Shown piece by piece: positions 1 to 10,079 of a stretch of DNA of 64,000 nt (within the stretch, counting starts at the first letter, position 1; each line of letters begins with the position of its first letter). A program made the translations under genes and the position numbers. Below the pieces are notes generated by a model. It did not search any database. It had not been told where the DNA came from and saw nothing but the letters and a program-made list of their open reading frames with translations. This DNA is from Spirochaetales bacterium Spiro_05 (GTDB lineage: Bacteria; Spirochaetota; Spirochaetia; Sphaerochaetales; Sphaerochaetaceae), in assembly GCA_001603115.1 (NCBI GenBank), contig LVBG01000013.1, positions 1-64,000 on the forward strand, given 5' to 3'.

Positions 1-758
1 AGGTTGATGTCCTTCACATCGAGCTTTTCCAGGCTGCCCAGCACATGGTCGAGGACGATGGAATCGGACATGCTTCCGGGCAATTCCGAGTACCAGAGAG
101 GTACGTTCGACGAGTGTGCGCTGAGAAGGCCTAGATTTATTTGTCTCAGGTTCTCGTGGTCGCGGTTGTACCCTCGCTCCACATATGCATTGTTTTTCCC
201 ATAGGACGAAATCGAGGTTATATCGAACAGCAGTGCCTTCTTCTTCGCCTGTTTGTTGATCCAAAGCTCGAAGAAGGTGTTGCGCCTGTCGTCGGACAGG
301 GATGCAAGCAGCTCGCTGATCCGCTGCGAGCAAAGGGCGGTGCCATTGAAACCACGGTCATTCAGCCAGTCCTCGGCTCTGCTGAGGGCCTTGCCCTCGC
401 AGACGCTGTATCTTGCAAGCTGGAGGATGGCATCGGCATCGTCTGCTCCGAATGCTTCCTTCAAGGCTGTTTTGATGCCGACGTCCCTGGCAACCTTGTC
501 CAGGATGAGGTTCTGTCCCATCAGGGTGGTTTGCGAGACAAGCGAATTCTCGGCCTTGGCAGCTTCCATCCTGGCCAGGTAGAAATCATTGTATATCTTG
601 CTTCCGTCAGGACCGAGGCGCCCGATGCACTTTCGCTTGTGCTCTCCGCGCTTCTTCTCGCTGTTCCAGAAGGCCTGGTCCTCGTAGAGGTAGGTAACAC
701 CGTTCTTCTTGTTGGTGATACGGATGATTTTCGTCGGTTTTGCATTGGCATCTATCAT
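1..758 (-). CDS. IS4/IS1634-type DDE transposase, C-terminus beyond the window
   Basis: An open frame starts at ATG 758 on the minus strand and runs off the left edge without a stop, giving 252 codons of an insertion-sequence transposase. Residues 31-60 hold a basic segment with CIGRLGPDG that is typical of the N-terminus in this group. FDITSIS (D179) followed by YGKNN is the context of the first aspartate of the DDE catalytic triad, and GYNRD (about 196-200) and PGSMSD (about 228-233) are further family motifs. The remaining catalytic Asp and Glu would lie outside the window, so it cannot be judged whether the enzyme is intact. A promoter sits directly upstream. It lies next to the end of the polysaccharide locus, a common place for insertion sequences. 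The split between IS4 and IS1634 is from memory of motifs. Confidence 0.75.
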   Translation of the reverse strand, partial: MIDANAKPTKIIRITNKKNGVTYLYEDQAFWNSEKKRGEHKRKCIGRLGPDGSKIYNDFYLARMEAAKAENSLVSQTTLMGQNLILDKVARDVGIKTALKEAFGADDADAILQLARYSVCEGKALSRAEDWLNDRGFNGTALCSQRISELLASLSDDRRNTFFELWINKQAKKKALLFDITSISSYGKNNAYVERGYNRDHENLRQINLGLLSAHSSNVPLWYSELPGSMSDSIVLDHVLGSLEKLDVKDIN

Positions 759-765
759 AGATACA

Positions 766-794
766 ATTATACCTATGTTTTATGCTTTTGTCAC
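766..794 (-). promoter_or_regulatory. Putative sigma70 promoter of the transposase
   Basis: Read on the minus strand, GTGACA (789-794) and TATAAT (766-771) are separated by 17 bases. The -10 lies only 7 bases before the ATG at 758, so the transcript would have almost no leader. The boxes are visible directly; promoter activity is inferred. Confidence 0.5.
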
Positions 795-1077
795 GTACTT
801 TCTGCCAATATTTGCAACTATTTAAAAGAATTACTCAATTCCTAGATATAATCAAGACGGGAATTTGAGATAATCTGGAATCATCTATAATAGTTTCCTA
901 ACGGACGTTGATAAACTCCTAAATAATATAAACATGATTCCAAATTCCTATATTTATATTTTCTTTCTTATTGGAGAAATTTGGAAAATACCTTTGATTT
1001 ATTCCTTCAAGAAATCGTCATATACATCAGTTTTCATCAAAGACATGACTCACTTGCTTTTGGCGATTATGCTGTTT
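795..1077. other. AT-rich spacer between the transposase and wzx
   Basis: This AT-rich stretch holds no convincing reading frame. A loose inverted pair, GGAATCAT near 878 and ATGATTCC near 934, is visible. One end of the insertion sequence probably lies here, but no clear terminal repeat or target duplication could be fixed because the other end is outside the window. Confidence 0.4.
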
Positions 1078-2523
1078 TCATATTGACAATCTCTTTTTAA
1101 CTTTTTCTATCAATTCAGATACAATATCCTCTTTCATTGTTAATAAAATTCCAAAATATAGAAAAATTCCAGTAATTATTTCGATAACAAGTTTCATATA
1201 AATAACAATCTGCATAGAATGAATAACGAACAGAAACCCTGCCATGCAAATCGAGGCAATTAGTATTCTTACTAATGTTTGCCAGATTCCAGTTAATGAA
1301 AAATGATTTTTACCAAATAAAATATATACTATCATTACAATAACTTCACTGATTACGGAAGCTATCGCTGCACCAAATTCCGCATATTTTTGAATCAGTA
1401 TGTAATTACCAATCAGATTGACAATTGCCCCAATACTCACACTAGTCAGCATTTTATTCTCTTGGTTTGTAGCTAGCATGACTCTCGACCCGAGTAAATA
1501 ACCTATTGGAGCAATAATCAGTAGAGGACTAAGTATCCTCAAAATCAAGGCTGAGTTTTTATATACTTGCCCATACAACACGACGACTAAATCATTAGCA
1601 ATGAATTGCAGCCCGAGCATCATTGGGACAGAAAGTAAGAGAATCAACTTTAATGTCTTTGATAAGAGCAAGTTATATTCATTAATTTTTCCTTCCTTGT
1701 AATACAACACCATCCTGGGTACAATTACCATGGTAAAGGAATTGACTATAGTCAAAAGAGCTCTACTCATCCTGCTTCCATATGAGTAGAATGCTACATT
1801 AGTTGCACCAGCCATGAGTCCGAGCATCGTTACATCTACTAAAGTGTAGATTTCTATCGCTAGGTTTACAGCAACGAGATATAGTATTGGTTTGAAATGT
1901 TGTATAAAGGATAACCCCTTCAACGTGAATGAAACATATCTGTGGGATAGTAACATATTTACTAGATAGTTCCCCGCTGTTCCAACGACACTAATTGCAG
2001 CATACCATAAGTAATCTTCCTGAGTTCGTACAAATATTAAAAGCAAAATTACGCAGAAAAACTTAAAAAATAAATTTCTCTTGGCAATCAGTTGAAACTC
2101 TTCCAGCCCATCATACAACCAAGAGATATTCAGGGAATTCAATGCTATGGAACAGCCAACAATAGAATACAAGGGTAAGTTATTTTTAAAAGCAACGTTA
2201 TTATAAATTATAATTGAATACAGAAGCAGAAAAAACAACGTAGAACTAAAATTAATTAGATACAACTCAGAATAGATTTTATTCAGGTTAGCTCGATTGT
2301 TTCTTGCCCGTGATATCTCGCGCAATCCATATGTAGGTAATCCAAGAAAAGATAAAATGACGAAATACTGAACGATATTCTGGGCATAAGCTACTTCGCC
2401 AATATCTGCGGGAAGAAGAACTCTTGCAACATAAATTCCAATGAATAACGGAAAAAGGATATTAATTAGTTGGTTTCCAAGGTAAAAAATACTATTTATT
2501 GTTAAAGATTTCTGTTTCATCAT
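1078..2523 (-). CDS. wzx: Wzx-like polysaccharide flippase
   Basis: A 481-residue polytopic membrane protein with about 12 to 14 hydrophobic segments from residue 10 to the end. The N-terminal pattern, a first helix with GNQ then ARVLLPADIG and later GLPTYGLREI, is that of the Wzx/RfbX branch of the MOP superfamily. These proteins move undecaprenyl-linked O-units across the inner membrane. It is the last gene of the polysaccharide operon, 49 bases after rfbC, and is visibly AT-rich like the glycosyltransferase genes and unlike the rfb genes. That fits a serotype-specific gene swapped by transfer. Length is normal for the family. The sugar unit it handles cannot be read from the sequence. Confidence 0.85.
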   Translation of the reverse strand: MMKQKSLTINSIFYLGNQLINILFPLFIGIYVARVLLPADIGEVAYAQNIVQYFVILSFLGLPTYGLREISRARNNRANLNKIYSELYLINFSSTLFFLLLYSIIIYNNVAFKNNLPLYSIVGCSIALNSLNISWLYDGLEEFQLIAKRNLFFKFFCVILLLIFVRTQEDYLWYAAISVVGTAGNYLVNMLLSHRYVSFTLKGLSFIQHFKPILYLVAVNLAIEIYTLVDVTMLGLMAGATNVAFYSYGSRMSRALLTIVNSFTMVIVPRMVLYYKEGKINEYNLLLSKTLKLILLLSVPMMLGLQFIANDLVVVLYGQVYKNSALILRILSPLLIIAPIGYLLGSRVMLATNQENKMLTSVSIGAIVNLIGNYILIQKYAEFGAAIASVISEVIVMIVYILFGKNHFSLTGIWQTLVRILIASICMAGFLFVIHSMQIVIYMKLVIEIITGIFLYFGILLTMKEDIVSELIEKVKKRLSI

Positions 2524-2572
2524 TCGTTATTCTTAAGTATAGGAGCAAGATTCAGGTTTTTCATTTAGTCTC

Positions 2573-3124
2573 CTATACAACTATGGCATCCTGAATATAA
2601 GGAAAATTCAAATCTCTTTCTTTTATCAAAAGAGGAATTTGTTGTTCTGGCCACTTGATCCCAATCCTTTCATCGTCCCACCTGATCCCACACTCGTCCT
2701 CCTGATGGTAGAACTCATCACACTTGTATGTGAATTCAGCCTCTTCTGAAAGCACGAGGAACCCGTGGGCGAAGCCCCTTGGAATGAAAAACATATTCTT
2801 CTTCTCAGCCGATAGGATCACCCCTACATACTTGCCGTAGGTCGAACTATCTTTCCTCAGATCCACCGCAACGTCGTAGACTTCTCCCTTGGTGACCCTG
2901 ACCAGCTTTGCCTGCGGATACTGCTTCTGGAAGTGCAAGCCCCTGAGCACACCCTTCTTGGACTTGCTATGGTTGTCTTGGACGAACTCATTGGTGATCC
3001 CTGCCTTGTAGAAATCGGCCTTGTTGTAGGTCTCCATGAAGTAGCCGCGCTCATCACCGAACACCATCGGCTCAATGATGAACACTCCCTCTATCTCAGT
3101 CTTGTTGAATGTGAACTGTCCCAT
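2573..3124 (-). CDS. rfbC: dTDP-4-dehydrorhamnose 3,5-epimerase
   Basis: A 183-residue cupin enzyme that epimerises C3 and C5 of dTDP-4-keto-6-deoxyglucose in dTDP-L-rhamnose synthesis. Visible family features are FGDERGYF (22-29), RGLHFQ with the catalytic His64, FIPRGFAHGF (113-122) and Tyr133 in FTYK. The frame is open further upstream, but the start at 3124 (MGQFTF) is preferred: it follows the rfbB stop by 8 bases, has AGGTAGGGAT before it, and matches the usual N-terminus. The open upstream part overlaps rfbB and is not family sequence. It is part of the rfbA-D-B-C block. Confidence 0.95.
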   Translation of the reverse strand: MGQFTFNKTEIEGVFIIEPMVFGDERGYFMETYNKADFYKAGITNEFVQDNHSKSKKGVLRGLHFQKQYPQAKLVRVTKGEVYDVAVDLRKDSSTYGKYVGVILSAEKKNMFFIPRGFAHGFLVLSEEAEFTYKCDEFYHQEDECGIRWDDERIGIKWPEQQIPLLIKERDLNFPYIQDAIVV

Positions 3125-3132
3125 TGCTATCC

Positions 3133-4194
3133 CTACCTGCTTCCGTACATCTCTTGATAGTAGTTCTGGTAGGAGCCACTTGTCACATGCTCCATCCACC
3201 GCCTGTTCTCCAGGTACCAGTCGATGGTCTTGCCGATGCCCTCTACGAACATTGTCTCAGGCTCCCACCCAAGCTCCTCGCGGATCTTGCTCGGGTCTAT
3301 CCCGTAGCGCCTGTCATGGCCCTTACGGTCGGTCACGTGCTTGATGAGACTCTCGTCAATGCTCGGGTCGACCTTCCCTGATACATAGGCGATGATGCTC
3401 TTCACGATGGCTATGTTGGGCTGCTCGTTGTGGCCTCCCACATTGTACACCTCTCCTGCCTTTCCCTTCTGGAGCACCAGGTCTATCGCCTTGCAGTGAT
3501 CCTCCACATACAGCCAGTCACGGATCTGCATCCCATCACCGTAAACCGGGAGGCTCTTCTTGTTCAGACAGTTGTTGATCATCAGCGGGATTAGCTTCTC
3601 AGGGAACTGGTAGGGCCCATAGTTGTTCGAACAGCGAGTGATGGTCACCGGAAGCTTGTAGGTGTCGGCATATGCCTTCACCAACAGGTCGGCAGAGGCT
3701 TTGCTTGCCGAGTACGGGCTGTGGGGGGCTAGGGGGGTGGTCTCGGTAAAGAACCCTTCCGGCCCCAATGAGCCGTACACCTCGTCGGTGGAGACCTGCT
3801 GGAACTTCACCCCATCCCTGTAGCTGTCCTCCCCTGCCTTCCATGCATCCTTTGCAAGGTTCAGCAGGTTCAGCGTCCCCATGACGTTCGTCCTGACGAA
3901 GACGTCGGGGTCGGTGATGGAACGGTCCACATGGCTCTCAGCCGCAAAGTTCACTACGTAGTCAATCTTATATTGGTCAAACAACTTCTTCATGGCACTT
4001 GCATCACAGATGTCTGCCTGCACGAACACGTGCCTCTTGTCTCCCATGACCGACTTCAGGTTCTCAAGGTTACCCGCATAGGTAAGCTTGTCCAAGTTGA
4101 CAATCAGGATGTCATCGTGCTTCTTCAGCAGGTAATGGATGAAGTTAGAACCGATGAACCCTGCTCCCCCGGTCACCAGATAGGTCTTGCTCAT
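3133..4194 (-). CDS. rfbB: dTDP-glucose 4,6-dehydratase
   Basis: A 353-residue extended SDR enzyme that converts dTDP-glucose to dTDP-4-keto-6-deoxyglucose. The NAD-binding motif GGAGFIGSNF is at 9-18, STDEVYG at 135-141 supplies the family Thr/Asp/Glu catalytic set, and YSASK (Y161, K165) is the SDR pair. The length is standard. The gene overlaps the upstream rfbD by 4 bases (ATGA), so the two are probably translationally coupled. Confidence 0.97.
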   Translation of the reverse strand: MSKTYLVTGGAGFIGSNFIHYLLKKHDDILIVNLDKLTYAGNLENLKSVMGDKRHVFVQADICDASAMKKLFDQYKIDYVVNFAAESHVDRSITDPDVFVRTNVMGTLNLLNLAKDAWKAGEDSYRDGVKFQQVSTDEVYGSLGPEGFFTETTPLAPHSPYSASKASADLLVKAYADTYKLPVTITRCSNNYGPYQFPEKLIPLMINNCLNKKSLPVYGDGMQIRDWLYVEDHCKAIDLVLQKGKAGEVYNVGGHNEQPNIAIVKSIIAYVSGKVDPSIDESLIKHVTDRKGHDRRYGIDPSKIREELGWEPETMFVEGIGKTIDWYLENRRWMEHVTSGSYQNYYQEMYGSR

Positions 4195-5090
4195 TGCTGA
4201 TTCTCCTGTTCAAGGTAATGCTCGAGGAAGCTGTCCAAGGCTTCCTCCCAGTCACGCATGCTGTCGCCTACGGTGTCACTCAGATGTTTGTTATCGAGTG
4301 CCGAATAGGCAGGTCTCCTTGCAGGACGGGGGAACTCGGCCGTGGTGCAGGCTTTCACCTCAACATCAAGGCTTGCCTTCTCCATAATTCTCTTGGCAAA
4401 GGCATTCCAGCTCACCGCTTCCCCGTTGCAGGTGCAATGGAAGATACCGGTCTCCTTCGAGGCTGCCAGCAGCAGCATCTGCCAGGCAAGGTCGACGGCA
4501 CTGGTGGGGTTGCCCACCTGGTCATCGACCACGGTCAGAATCCCCTTCTCCCTGGCAAGACGGAGCATCGTCTTCACGAAGTTGTTTCCCACATACCCGT
4601 AGAGCCAGGCGGTGCGACAGATGCAGCTGTTCCTACAGGAAGCAAGCACAAATTGCTCACCTGCAAGCTTGCTCCGCCCGTAGGCGGTATTGGGAGCAGG
4701 CTCATCGGTCTCCACATAGGGTTTCGAACCATTTCCCGCGAACACGTAGTCAGTGGAGACGTGCAACAAACGCGCACCGTGCCTCTTGCAGGCAAGTGCG
4801 AGGTTCTTGGGCCCGATGGCATTCACCTGGTAGGCAACATCTTCGTTGCCCTCACAGCCATCCACATTGGTCATGGCTGCACAGTTGAAGACAAGGTTCG
4901 GCTTGTGGGTGGGGAAGAAAGCGTCAACGGCATCGGATGAGGTGATGTCCAGATCATCGACATCAATATCGATAATGGTGCATCCATCATACAACGGGGG
5001 AAGCTTCCCCCGTTCGGAGACACCTTCCCCCAGTATCTTGCATAACTCATTACCAAGCTGTCCCTTGGCTCCTGTGATAAGAATCGTCAT
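4191..5090 (-). CDS. rfbD: dTDP-4-dehydrorhamnose reductase
   Basis: A 299-residue SDR enzyme for the last step of dTDP-L-rhamnose synthesis. ITGAKGQLG is at 5-13, STDYVFAG at 112-119 and YGRSK (Y137, K141) is the catalytic pair. It lies 9 bases after rfbA and overlaps rfbB by 4 bases. A segment near residues 21-35 (EGVSERGKLPPL) is longer than in the enterobacterial enzyme but does not touch the catalytic core. Confidence 0.95.
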   Translation of the reverse strand: MTILITGAKGQLGNELCKILGEGVSERGKLPPLYDGCTIIDIDVDDLDITSSDAVDAFFPTHKPNLVFNCAAMTNVDGCEGNEDVAYQVNAIGPKNLALACKRHGARLLHVSTDYVFAGNGSKPYVETDEPAPNTAYGRSKLAGEQFVLASCRNSCICRTAWLYGYVGNNFVKTMLRLAREKGILTVVDDQVGNPTSAVDLAWQMLLLAASKETGIFHCTCNGEAVSWNAFAKRIMEKASLDVEVKACTTAEFPRPARRPAYSALDNKHLSDTVGDSMRDWEEALDSFLEHYLEQENQQ

Positions 5091-5099
5091 GCCACCATC

Positions 5100-5984
5100 C
5101 TAATAGTGAATCTTGCCTTCCGCAACCTGTTTCAGATGTTCCCCGTAGGGACTCTTTCCATAGCGGGAAGCACTTTCCAGAAGTTTCTCACGACTGATCC
5201 AATCATTCCTATAGGCAATTTCCTCAGGTGCCGAGATCTTGATGCCTTGGCGCTTCTCGATCATGCGGACGAAGTCAGCTGCATCCACAAGGCTGTCCAT
5301 GGTACCGGTGTCCAGCCAGGCAAACCCACGACCGAGCAACTGGACCTTCAGGTCGCCCCCTTCCAGATACAACCTGTTCAGGTCGGTGATCTCAAGCTCA
5401 CCCCGTGCCGACGGTTTCACCTGCTTGGCGAGCTCTACCACCCGCTGGTCATAGAAATACAGCCCCGTGATGGCGTAGTTGCTTTTAGGCTGCTTCGGTT
5501 TCTCCTCGACGGAGACGACATTGCCCTCAGCATCGAACTCAACGACTCCGAAGCGTTCGGGATCTTGCACGTAGTATCCGAACACGGTTGCCTTTCCTGA
5601 ATCCGCGTCAGCCACAGCCTTCCTGAGCAAGGGAGAAAATCCGTTGCCGTAGAAGATGTTGTCTCCCAGTACCATGGCACAGGTATCACTGCCGATGAAT
5701 TTTTCACCCAGTAGGAAGGCCTGGGCAAGCCCATCCGGGGATGGCTGGACCTTGTAGGAGAGGTTGATGCCGAATTGGTTGCCGTCACCCAAGAGATGCT
5801 CGAACCGGGGAGTATCATCGGGTGTGGAGATGATGAGAATGTCCTTGATGCCTGCAAGCATCAGGGTGGACAGGGGATAGTAGATCATCGGTTTGTCATA
5901 GATGGGAAGCAGCTGTTTACTAGTCACCATGGTAAGCGGATAAAGACGGGTTCCGGCTCCGCCGGCTAGAATAATTCCTTTCAT
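5100..5984 (-). CDS. rfbA: Glucose-1-phosphate thymidylyltransferase
   Basis: A 294-residue nucleotidyltransferase that makes dTDP-glucose from glucose 1-phosphate and dTTP, the first and feedback-controlled step of the rhamnose pathway. GGAGTRLYP (8-16) is the nucleotide-binding signature. [12 protein letters not shown], the metal-binding VLGDNIFYG and GFAWLDTGT are all in their family positions. It starts one base after the licD-like gene ends and heads the rfbA-D-B-C block. Base use is clearly less AT-rich than in the glycosyltransferase genes just upstream. Confidence 0.97.
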   Translation of the reverse strand: MKGIILAGGAGTRLYPLTMVTSKQLLPIYDKPMIYYPLSTLMLAGIKDILIISTPDDTPRFEHLLGDGNQFGINLSYKVQPSPDGLAQAFLLGEKFIGSDTCAMVLGDNIFYGNGFSPLLRKAVADADSGKATVFGYYVQDPERFGVVEFDAEGNVVSVEEKPKQPKSNYAITGLYFYDQRVVELAKQVKPSARGELEITDLNRLYLEGGDLKVQLLGRGFAWLDTGTMDSLVDAADFVRMIEKRQGIKISAPEEIAYRNDWISREKLLESASRYGKSPYGEHLKQVAEGKIHY

Positions 5985-5985
5985 A

Positions 5986-6783
5986 TTATCCTTCTAACCT
6001 GTACATTTTATAATCATGATTTGGAACCTGCTGATCGATAGGAGGAAGTTCTAGATAATTACCATACATTTCGTGCAATAATTCATTGTAGTGTTTTGGA
6101 ATTGGGAACTGTTCACCATGAAATGACCACATTAATGTTCCATCAAACCAGCGTCTTTTTAATATTGCATAAGGTTCCCATATAATATTTCCACACAAAA
6201 TATTGGATTCAAAATCATACTTTTGTGCACTTAGGTCTAAATCCTCTAATCTCTTTTTAAGTGGAATAATTCTATAAAAAATCTGAAGAAAACTAAGAAT
6301 AATAAATTTAATTTTGGAAAATTTTGGAGGTTGCTTTTTAGCAATCATTCTTCCTATTGTTCTTTTTTTCTTTGAAAGACTTTCCAACAAATTACTATCT
6401 TCTTTAAAACCATCTAATGGATATATATCCACAAAAACTCCAAGTCCGTATTCCATAATATATGAATCAAAATAAAATCCATCCCTAGATAATCTTGTTA
6501 TTGGATAAGCATAATTTGGACATGATTTATAGTAACACAACTTAAAACCTTTTAAGAATCCTGGATTATTCATACAAATTGCAATAAATTTTTCATAATC
6601 TTTTCTTGGCATACATACATCAATATCATCATCCCATGGGATAAAGTCACCTCCCCTAATAGCACCCAGGAGTGTACCTGCAAATAGCCAATACTGAATT
6701 TTATAATTCTCACAAATTTCTTTAATTTTTTTAAGCACTACGAAGCTCTCTTCCTGAATTTCATTTAATTCCATTTCAATCAT
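5986..6783 (-). CDS. LicD-family phosphotransferase-like protein
   Basis: A 265-residue protein of the LicD family, whose known members attach phosphocholine or similar phospho-groups to surface glycans. The nucleotidyltransferase-fold motif is plain: [22 protein letters not shown] in residues about 34-55, with the acidic DDDID set as metal ligands. It follows the GT2 gene after a 124-base gap and precedes rfbA by one base. It is strongly AT-rich. No choline uptake or activation gene is seen nearby, so the donor group is unknown. Confidence 0.85.
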   Translation of the reverse strand: MIEMELNEIQEESFVVLKKIKEICENYKIQYWLFAGTLLGAIRGGDFIPWDDDIDVCMPRKDYEKFIAICMNNPGFLKGFKLCYYKSCPNYAYPITRLSRDGFYFDSYIMEYGLGVFVDIYPLDGFKEDSNLLESLSKKKRTIGRMIAKKQPPKFSKIKFIILSFLQIFYRIIPLKKRLEDLDLSAQKYDFESNILCGNIIWEPYAILKRRWFDGTLMWSFHGEQFPIPKHYNELLHEMYGNYLELPPIDQQVPNHDYKMYRLEG

Positions 6784-6907
6784 TTTTATTAACCCTTTTC
6801 GCCAGTTATTATGGTGGTAATTTCAAAACTATAGGGAAGGTAAAAATAATAAATATAGCTATTCACTGTAAGTAAATTTCTATTGTGATACATTACTTTA
6901 TTACTAT

Positions 6908-7828
6908 CTAACCGTTCTTTCTGATGGTGTGAAAAGTCGGTAAGCGTTTAACATTAGCTGAGTAGCCTTCCCTAATACCCTTCTGTATTAATTTCTTTTT
7001 TCCCTTTGAATCTGTTTCAAAATTCTTAATGGTAATCATTTTTTTTAAAAAAGCTAAATAGTAATAGACCTTTAATATCGGAAATCTAAAGAAGCCATAT
7101 CTTCGTTGTGTCCATATTAAATTTCTGTACATATAGAAATATCTATTTGCTGAATGATTTGTTGGGATAAAATACGTCCCCAATTTCTTAACCAACATTT
7201 TAGTATCGCCTAACTGTTGTATTAATATTGCATGTCCATCAATCATTACTTCATAACCGTAGTAAATAACTCTCATACAATATTCATTATCTATCATTTC
7301 AATAAATAAATCGTCCCAAAATCCACTAACATATTTCCATACCTTTAGATCTACCAAGCTTCCAGATGTGATACATGAAAAAGTTGATGCAATTTCTGAC
7401 TCACCAATAGCTCTGCGCTTTAACAATTGACCAGATCTGACAAGATATTTTCCTTCATGAATAGTATTATCTATTTCCAACTGGATTCGTGGGCCTACAA
7501 TTGCAGCATTTGTCGATTTAATTGTTTCTATCAAAAATTCAAGACTACCTGAAAGCATAAAGCTATCCTGATCAAAAAGAAATGTGTAATAGTATCCATT
7601 ATTATAAAGATATTCACAACCAATATTTAGAGCTGATGCTAGTCCAATATTTTCTTCATTTCTTATAATCACAATCTTGGTACTTCTAAAGTCGCATAAT
7701 TGTTTTGAACCATTGTCAACAATTACAATAATATCAAGATTATTTAATAATTCTTCAACAAGCTTATTCAGTCTTTCATCATGGTTATATGTAACAATCA
7801 CACTCCCAACACGTCTACCTGTATTCAT
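6908..7828 (-). CDS. GT2 glycosyltransferase, rhamnosyltransferase-like
   Basis: A 306-residue GT-A enzyme of family GT2. VIVTYNHD at 10-17 starts the nucleotide-binding fold, VDNGS is the first acidic motif, and FLFDQDS replaces the usual DxD. The DQDS form is common in dTDP-rhamnose-using transferases of the RfbF/WbbL type. This fits the rfbABCD genes downstream, so it is a fair candidate for the rhamnosyltransferase of the O-unit. Its start abuts the wzy stop with no spacer. The donor assignment is inference. Confidence 0.85.
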   Translation of the reverse strand: MNTGRRVGSVIVTYNHDERLNKLVEELLNNLDIIVIVDNGSKQLCDFRSTKIVIIRNEENIGLASALNIGCEYLYNNGYYYTFLFDQDSFMLSGSLEFLIETIKSTNAAIVGPRIQLEIDNTIHEGKYLVRSGQLLKRRAIGESEIASTFSCITSGSLVDLKVWKYVSGFWDDLFIEMIDNEYCMRVIYYGYEVMIDGHAILIQQLGDTKMLVKKLGTYFIPTNHSANRYFYMYRNLIWTQRRYGFFRFPILKVYYYLAFLKKMITIKNFETDSKGKKKLIQKGIREGYSANVKRLPTFHTIRKNG

Positions 7829-9061
7829 TTAAAGCTTCCTATTAAAATAATAAGAATTATTATTCATTGCAATTACAATGAAAAAGACAAAAAATCCAAT
7901 AGAATTAGCTAAATATGGATTTGTAAATGAAAGGAGAACTATAAATAATATTGATTGAAGCCCAAATTGATATGCACTAATATCGCTATAGCCCAATCGA
8001 TAAGTACGTACAACAATAGATACAGCGAGTATAATATAAATTATCCATAAAATTAATCCAACAAGTCCTTGTTTTACAAATATATCAAACAGGCTAATTT
8101 CAAAATTATAATTTGCGGCACCTGTGGTATAGGTTATCCCATAGCCAGTGCCTAAACCAATGCGGTTACCCATCAAATCGAAACCATCGCGAAGAACAGC
8201 TAATCTATAACTAACACTATAATCATCAAAGTTGTAAATACGAGAAAGATCTACAGAACTAAGAAAATACACAATTATACCCAATGCTATTGGTAGGATT
8301 ATCAAAACAAACGGATAAGAACCACTCGTATTGCGAAACAGTTTATAGACATACATCGCTGATAAACAGAGCGAGTATGCAATAATTAATCCACGTGTAA
8401 GACTAATAAAAATTGTTACAGTATAGGCAATAAATAGTATAATTTGAACAACGCTTATATTTTTTTTAAATAGTAATTTTGAAAAGATACTTAAGCCTGC
8501 TATTGCTACAAATACATGACCTGCATAAACGAAAGCTCCTGTTGGTCTTATTCGAAAATCAACCCCAAACTGTTGCACAAAATCAAGCATAGTTTGGTAA
8601 TCCATTATTCCTAGTAACAAAATTGAATAAACAGCAAGCGAGAAAACAGACATAATCACAGCTGATATTTGTAAATACAAGTCAATCCCCTTAAAGGATA
8701 AGGTTTTGTTATCACAGAATCCCATCATAGGGAAATATATAAGCATATATGTTACTGTTAGAAAATTTTTAATTGCTGCACTTACATCATTTCGTATAAG
8801 CCCCACTATTAAGGAAAGAGAACAATAAAAGAACAATAAAATTAATACTATGCTGAATTTTATGTTATATATCTTAATGCGTCCGGTCATAATAATTTGT
8901 AAAAAGCTGATTCCAAATAAAAGCATTCTAAATGATATTCTTGTTCCATAGATCTTGAATGAGAATGTATCACCTCCGCCTCCAAGAAACATTTCAAAAC
9001 ATAGTAACATTATAAATATAGTAATAATTTTTTTATCTTTTTTTATGATTCTTGCTTGCAA
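7829..9061 (-). CDS. wzy: Wzy-like O-antigen polymerase
   Basis: A 410-residue membrane protein with about 11 to 12 hydrophobic segments and a larger central loop, the usual layout of O-antigen/EPS polymerases and ligases. The segment GNRIGLGTGYG near residue 295 resembles the short conserved loop motif of Wzy_C proteins. Its position among glycosyltransferases and with a Wzx-like flippase supports polymerase over ligase. Sequence identity in this family is low, so the call rests on topology and context. It is AT-rich. Confidence 0.75.
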   Translation of the reverse strand: MQARIIKKDKKIITIFIMLLCFEMFLGGGGDTFSFKIYGTRISFRMLLFGISFLQIIMTGRIKIYNIKFSIVLILLFFYCSLSLIVGLIRNDVSAAIKNFLTVTYMLIYFPMMGFCDNKTLSFKGIDLYLQISAVIMSVFSLAVYSILLLGIMDYQTMLDFVQQFGVDFRIRPTGAFVYAGHVFVAIAGLSIFSKLLFKKNISVVQIILFIAYTVTIFISLTRGLIIAYSLCLSAMYVYKLFRNTSGSYPFVLIILPIALGIIVYFLSSVDLSRIYNFDDYSVSYRLAVLRDGFDLMGNRIGLGTGYGITYTTGAANYNFEISLFDIFVKQGLVGLILWIIYIILAVSIVVRTYRLGYSDISAYQFGLQSILFIVLLSFTNPYLANSIGFFVFFIVIAMNNNSYYFNRKL

Positions 9062-9071
9062 ACTAGAATTC

Positions 9072-10079
9072 CTATTTAATACTAGAATATATTTTAACTA
9101 ATAAAAGCCACCTATATTTCAAACACAACTGCATTAACTGTGTTTTAAAACCTTTATCAAACTTGGCTTTTAATATTGCATCCTGAAAGTCTTTAGCAGA
9201 TAACTCTTCCTTAATTTCCTTAACTATATCCTTATATTTCTCTTCTCTATAAAATTGAGATACAACAACAGTAAAAATATCATGAACAATTTTCCTGTTT
9301 AATTGTTCCTCAAAGTCAAATTGTTTAATATCAATTTTTTCTCGAATATGCTTAGCTACAACTCGAGGAAAATCATAACTAATCACTTTATGGCTCTTAG
9401 TTATTGATGACACGTTTTGTCGATAATTATATAAACAATCATCGATGAACCATATTTTTTGGGCTTGAAAAACACAAGGAATAACACAAGCTCCATCTTC
9501 TCCGATGTTTAGCCTAATATCTACAAGTTGTTGTTGTTGATAAAGTTCTTTTCTAAAGGTCTTAGCCCAAAGACTTACAGGGAATCCTGAACCCTGGGTT
9601 GCCGATTTTGTTTGAATTAGTCTTGGAAACAATTCATTTACTATATCATTTCTGCAATACAACTTTTTAAATCCTTCAAGTTTTACAATTTTCTTCAAAT
9701 CTTCATATTTATAATAGGTATTACAGCAAATAATATCAGGTTTATACCTTTCAATAATATCATTATAACTAGACAAACATGCTGGTTCTAAAAAATCATC
9801 TCCATCAAGAAACACTAAATAATCTCCAGTAGCTTTTTCAACACCAGCTTGACGTGCAGAAACTACACCACCATTATTCTTATGAATAACAATAATCCGG
9901 CTATCTATCTCTTTATACCAATCACATATCGTCGGTGAATTATCTTGAGATCCATCATCTACAAGAATCAATTCAAATTCGTTATAAGTTTGATTAAGTA
10001 CCGACTGTATACATTCCTCAAGATACAACGCGACATTATAAACAGGAACAATAACACTAAAAGCGATTCGACTATCCAT
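9072..10079 (-). CDS. GT2 glycosyltransferase
   Basis: A 335-residue family GT2 enzyme. SVIVPVYNVALYLEECI opens the GT-A domain (8-24), VDDGSQDN is the first acidic motif, GVVSARQAGVEKATG follows, and FLDGDDFL supplies the DxD metal site. The C-terminal third is not conserved, as is usual. The start overlaps the GT4 stop by 8 bases and the wzy gene follows after 10 bases. The sugar and acceptor cannot be inferred. Confidence 0.88.
   Translation of the reverse strand: MDSRIAFSVIVPVYNVALYLEECIQSVLNQTYNEFELILVDDGSQDNSPTICDWYKEIDSRIIVIHKNNGGVVSARQAGVEKATGDYLVFLDGDDFLEPACLSSYNDIIERYKPDIICCNTYYKYEDLKKIVKLEGFKKLYCRNDIVNELFPRLIQTKSATQGSGFPVSLWAKTFRKELYQQQQLVDIRLNIGEDGACVIPCVFQAQKIWFIDDCLYNYRQNVSSITKSHKVISYDFPRVVAKHIREKIDIKQFDFEEQLNRKIVHDIFTVVVSQFYREEKYKDIVKEIKEELSAKDFQDAILKAKFDKGFKTQLMQLCLKYRWLLLVKIYSSIK

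Noticed and set aside
141..845. Plus-strand frame of 234 codons at the left edge
   Set aside because: It is antisense to the transposase, whose frame is open to the edge and carries family motifs.
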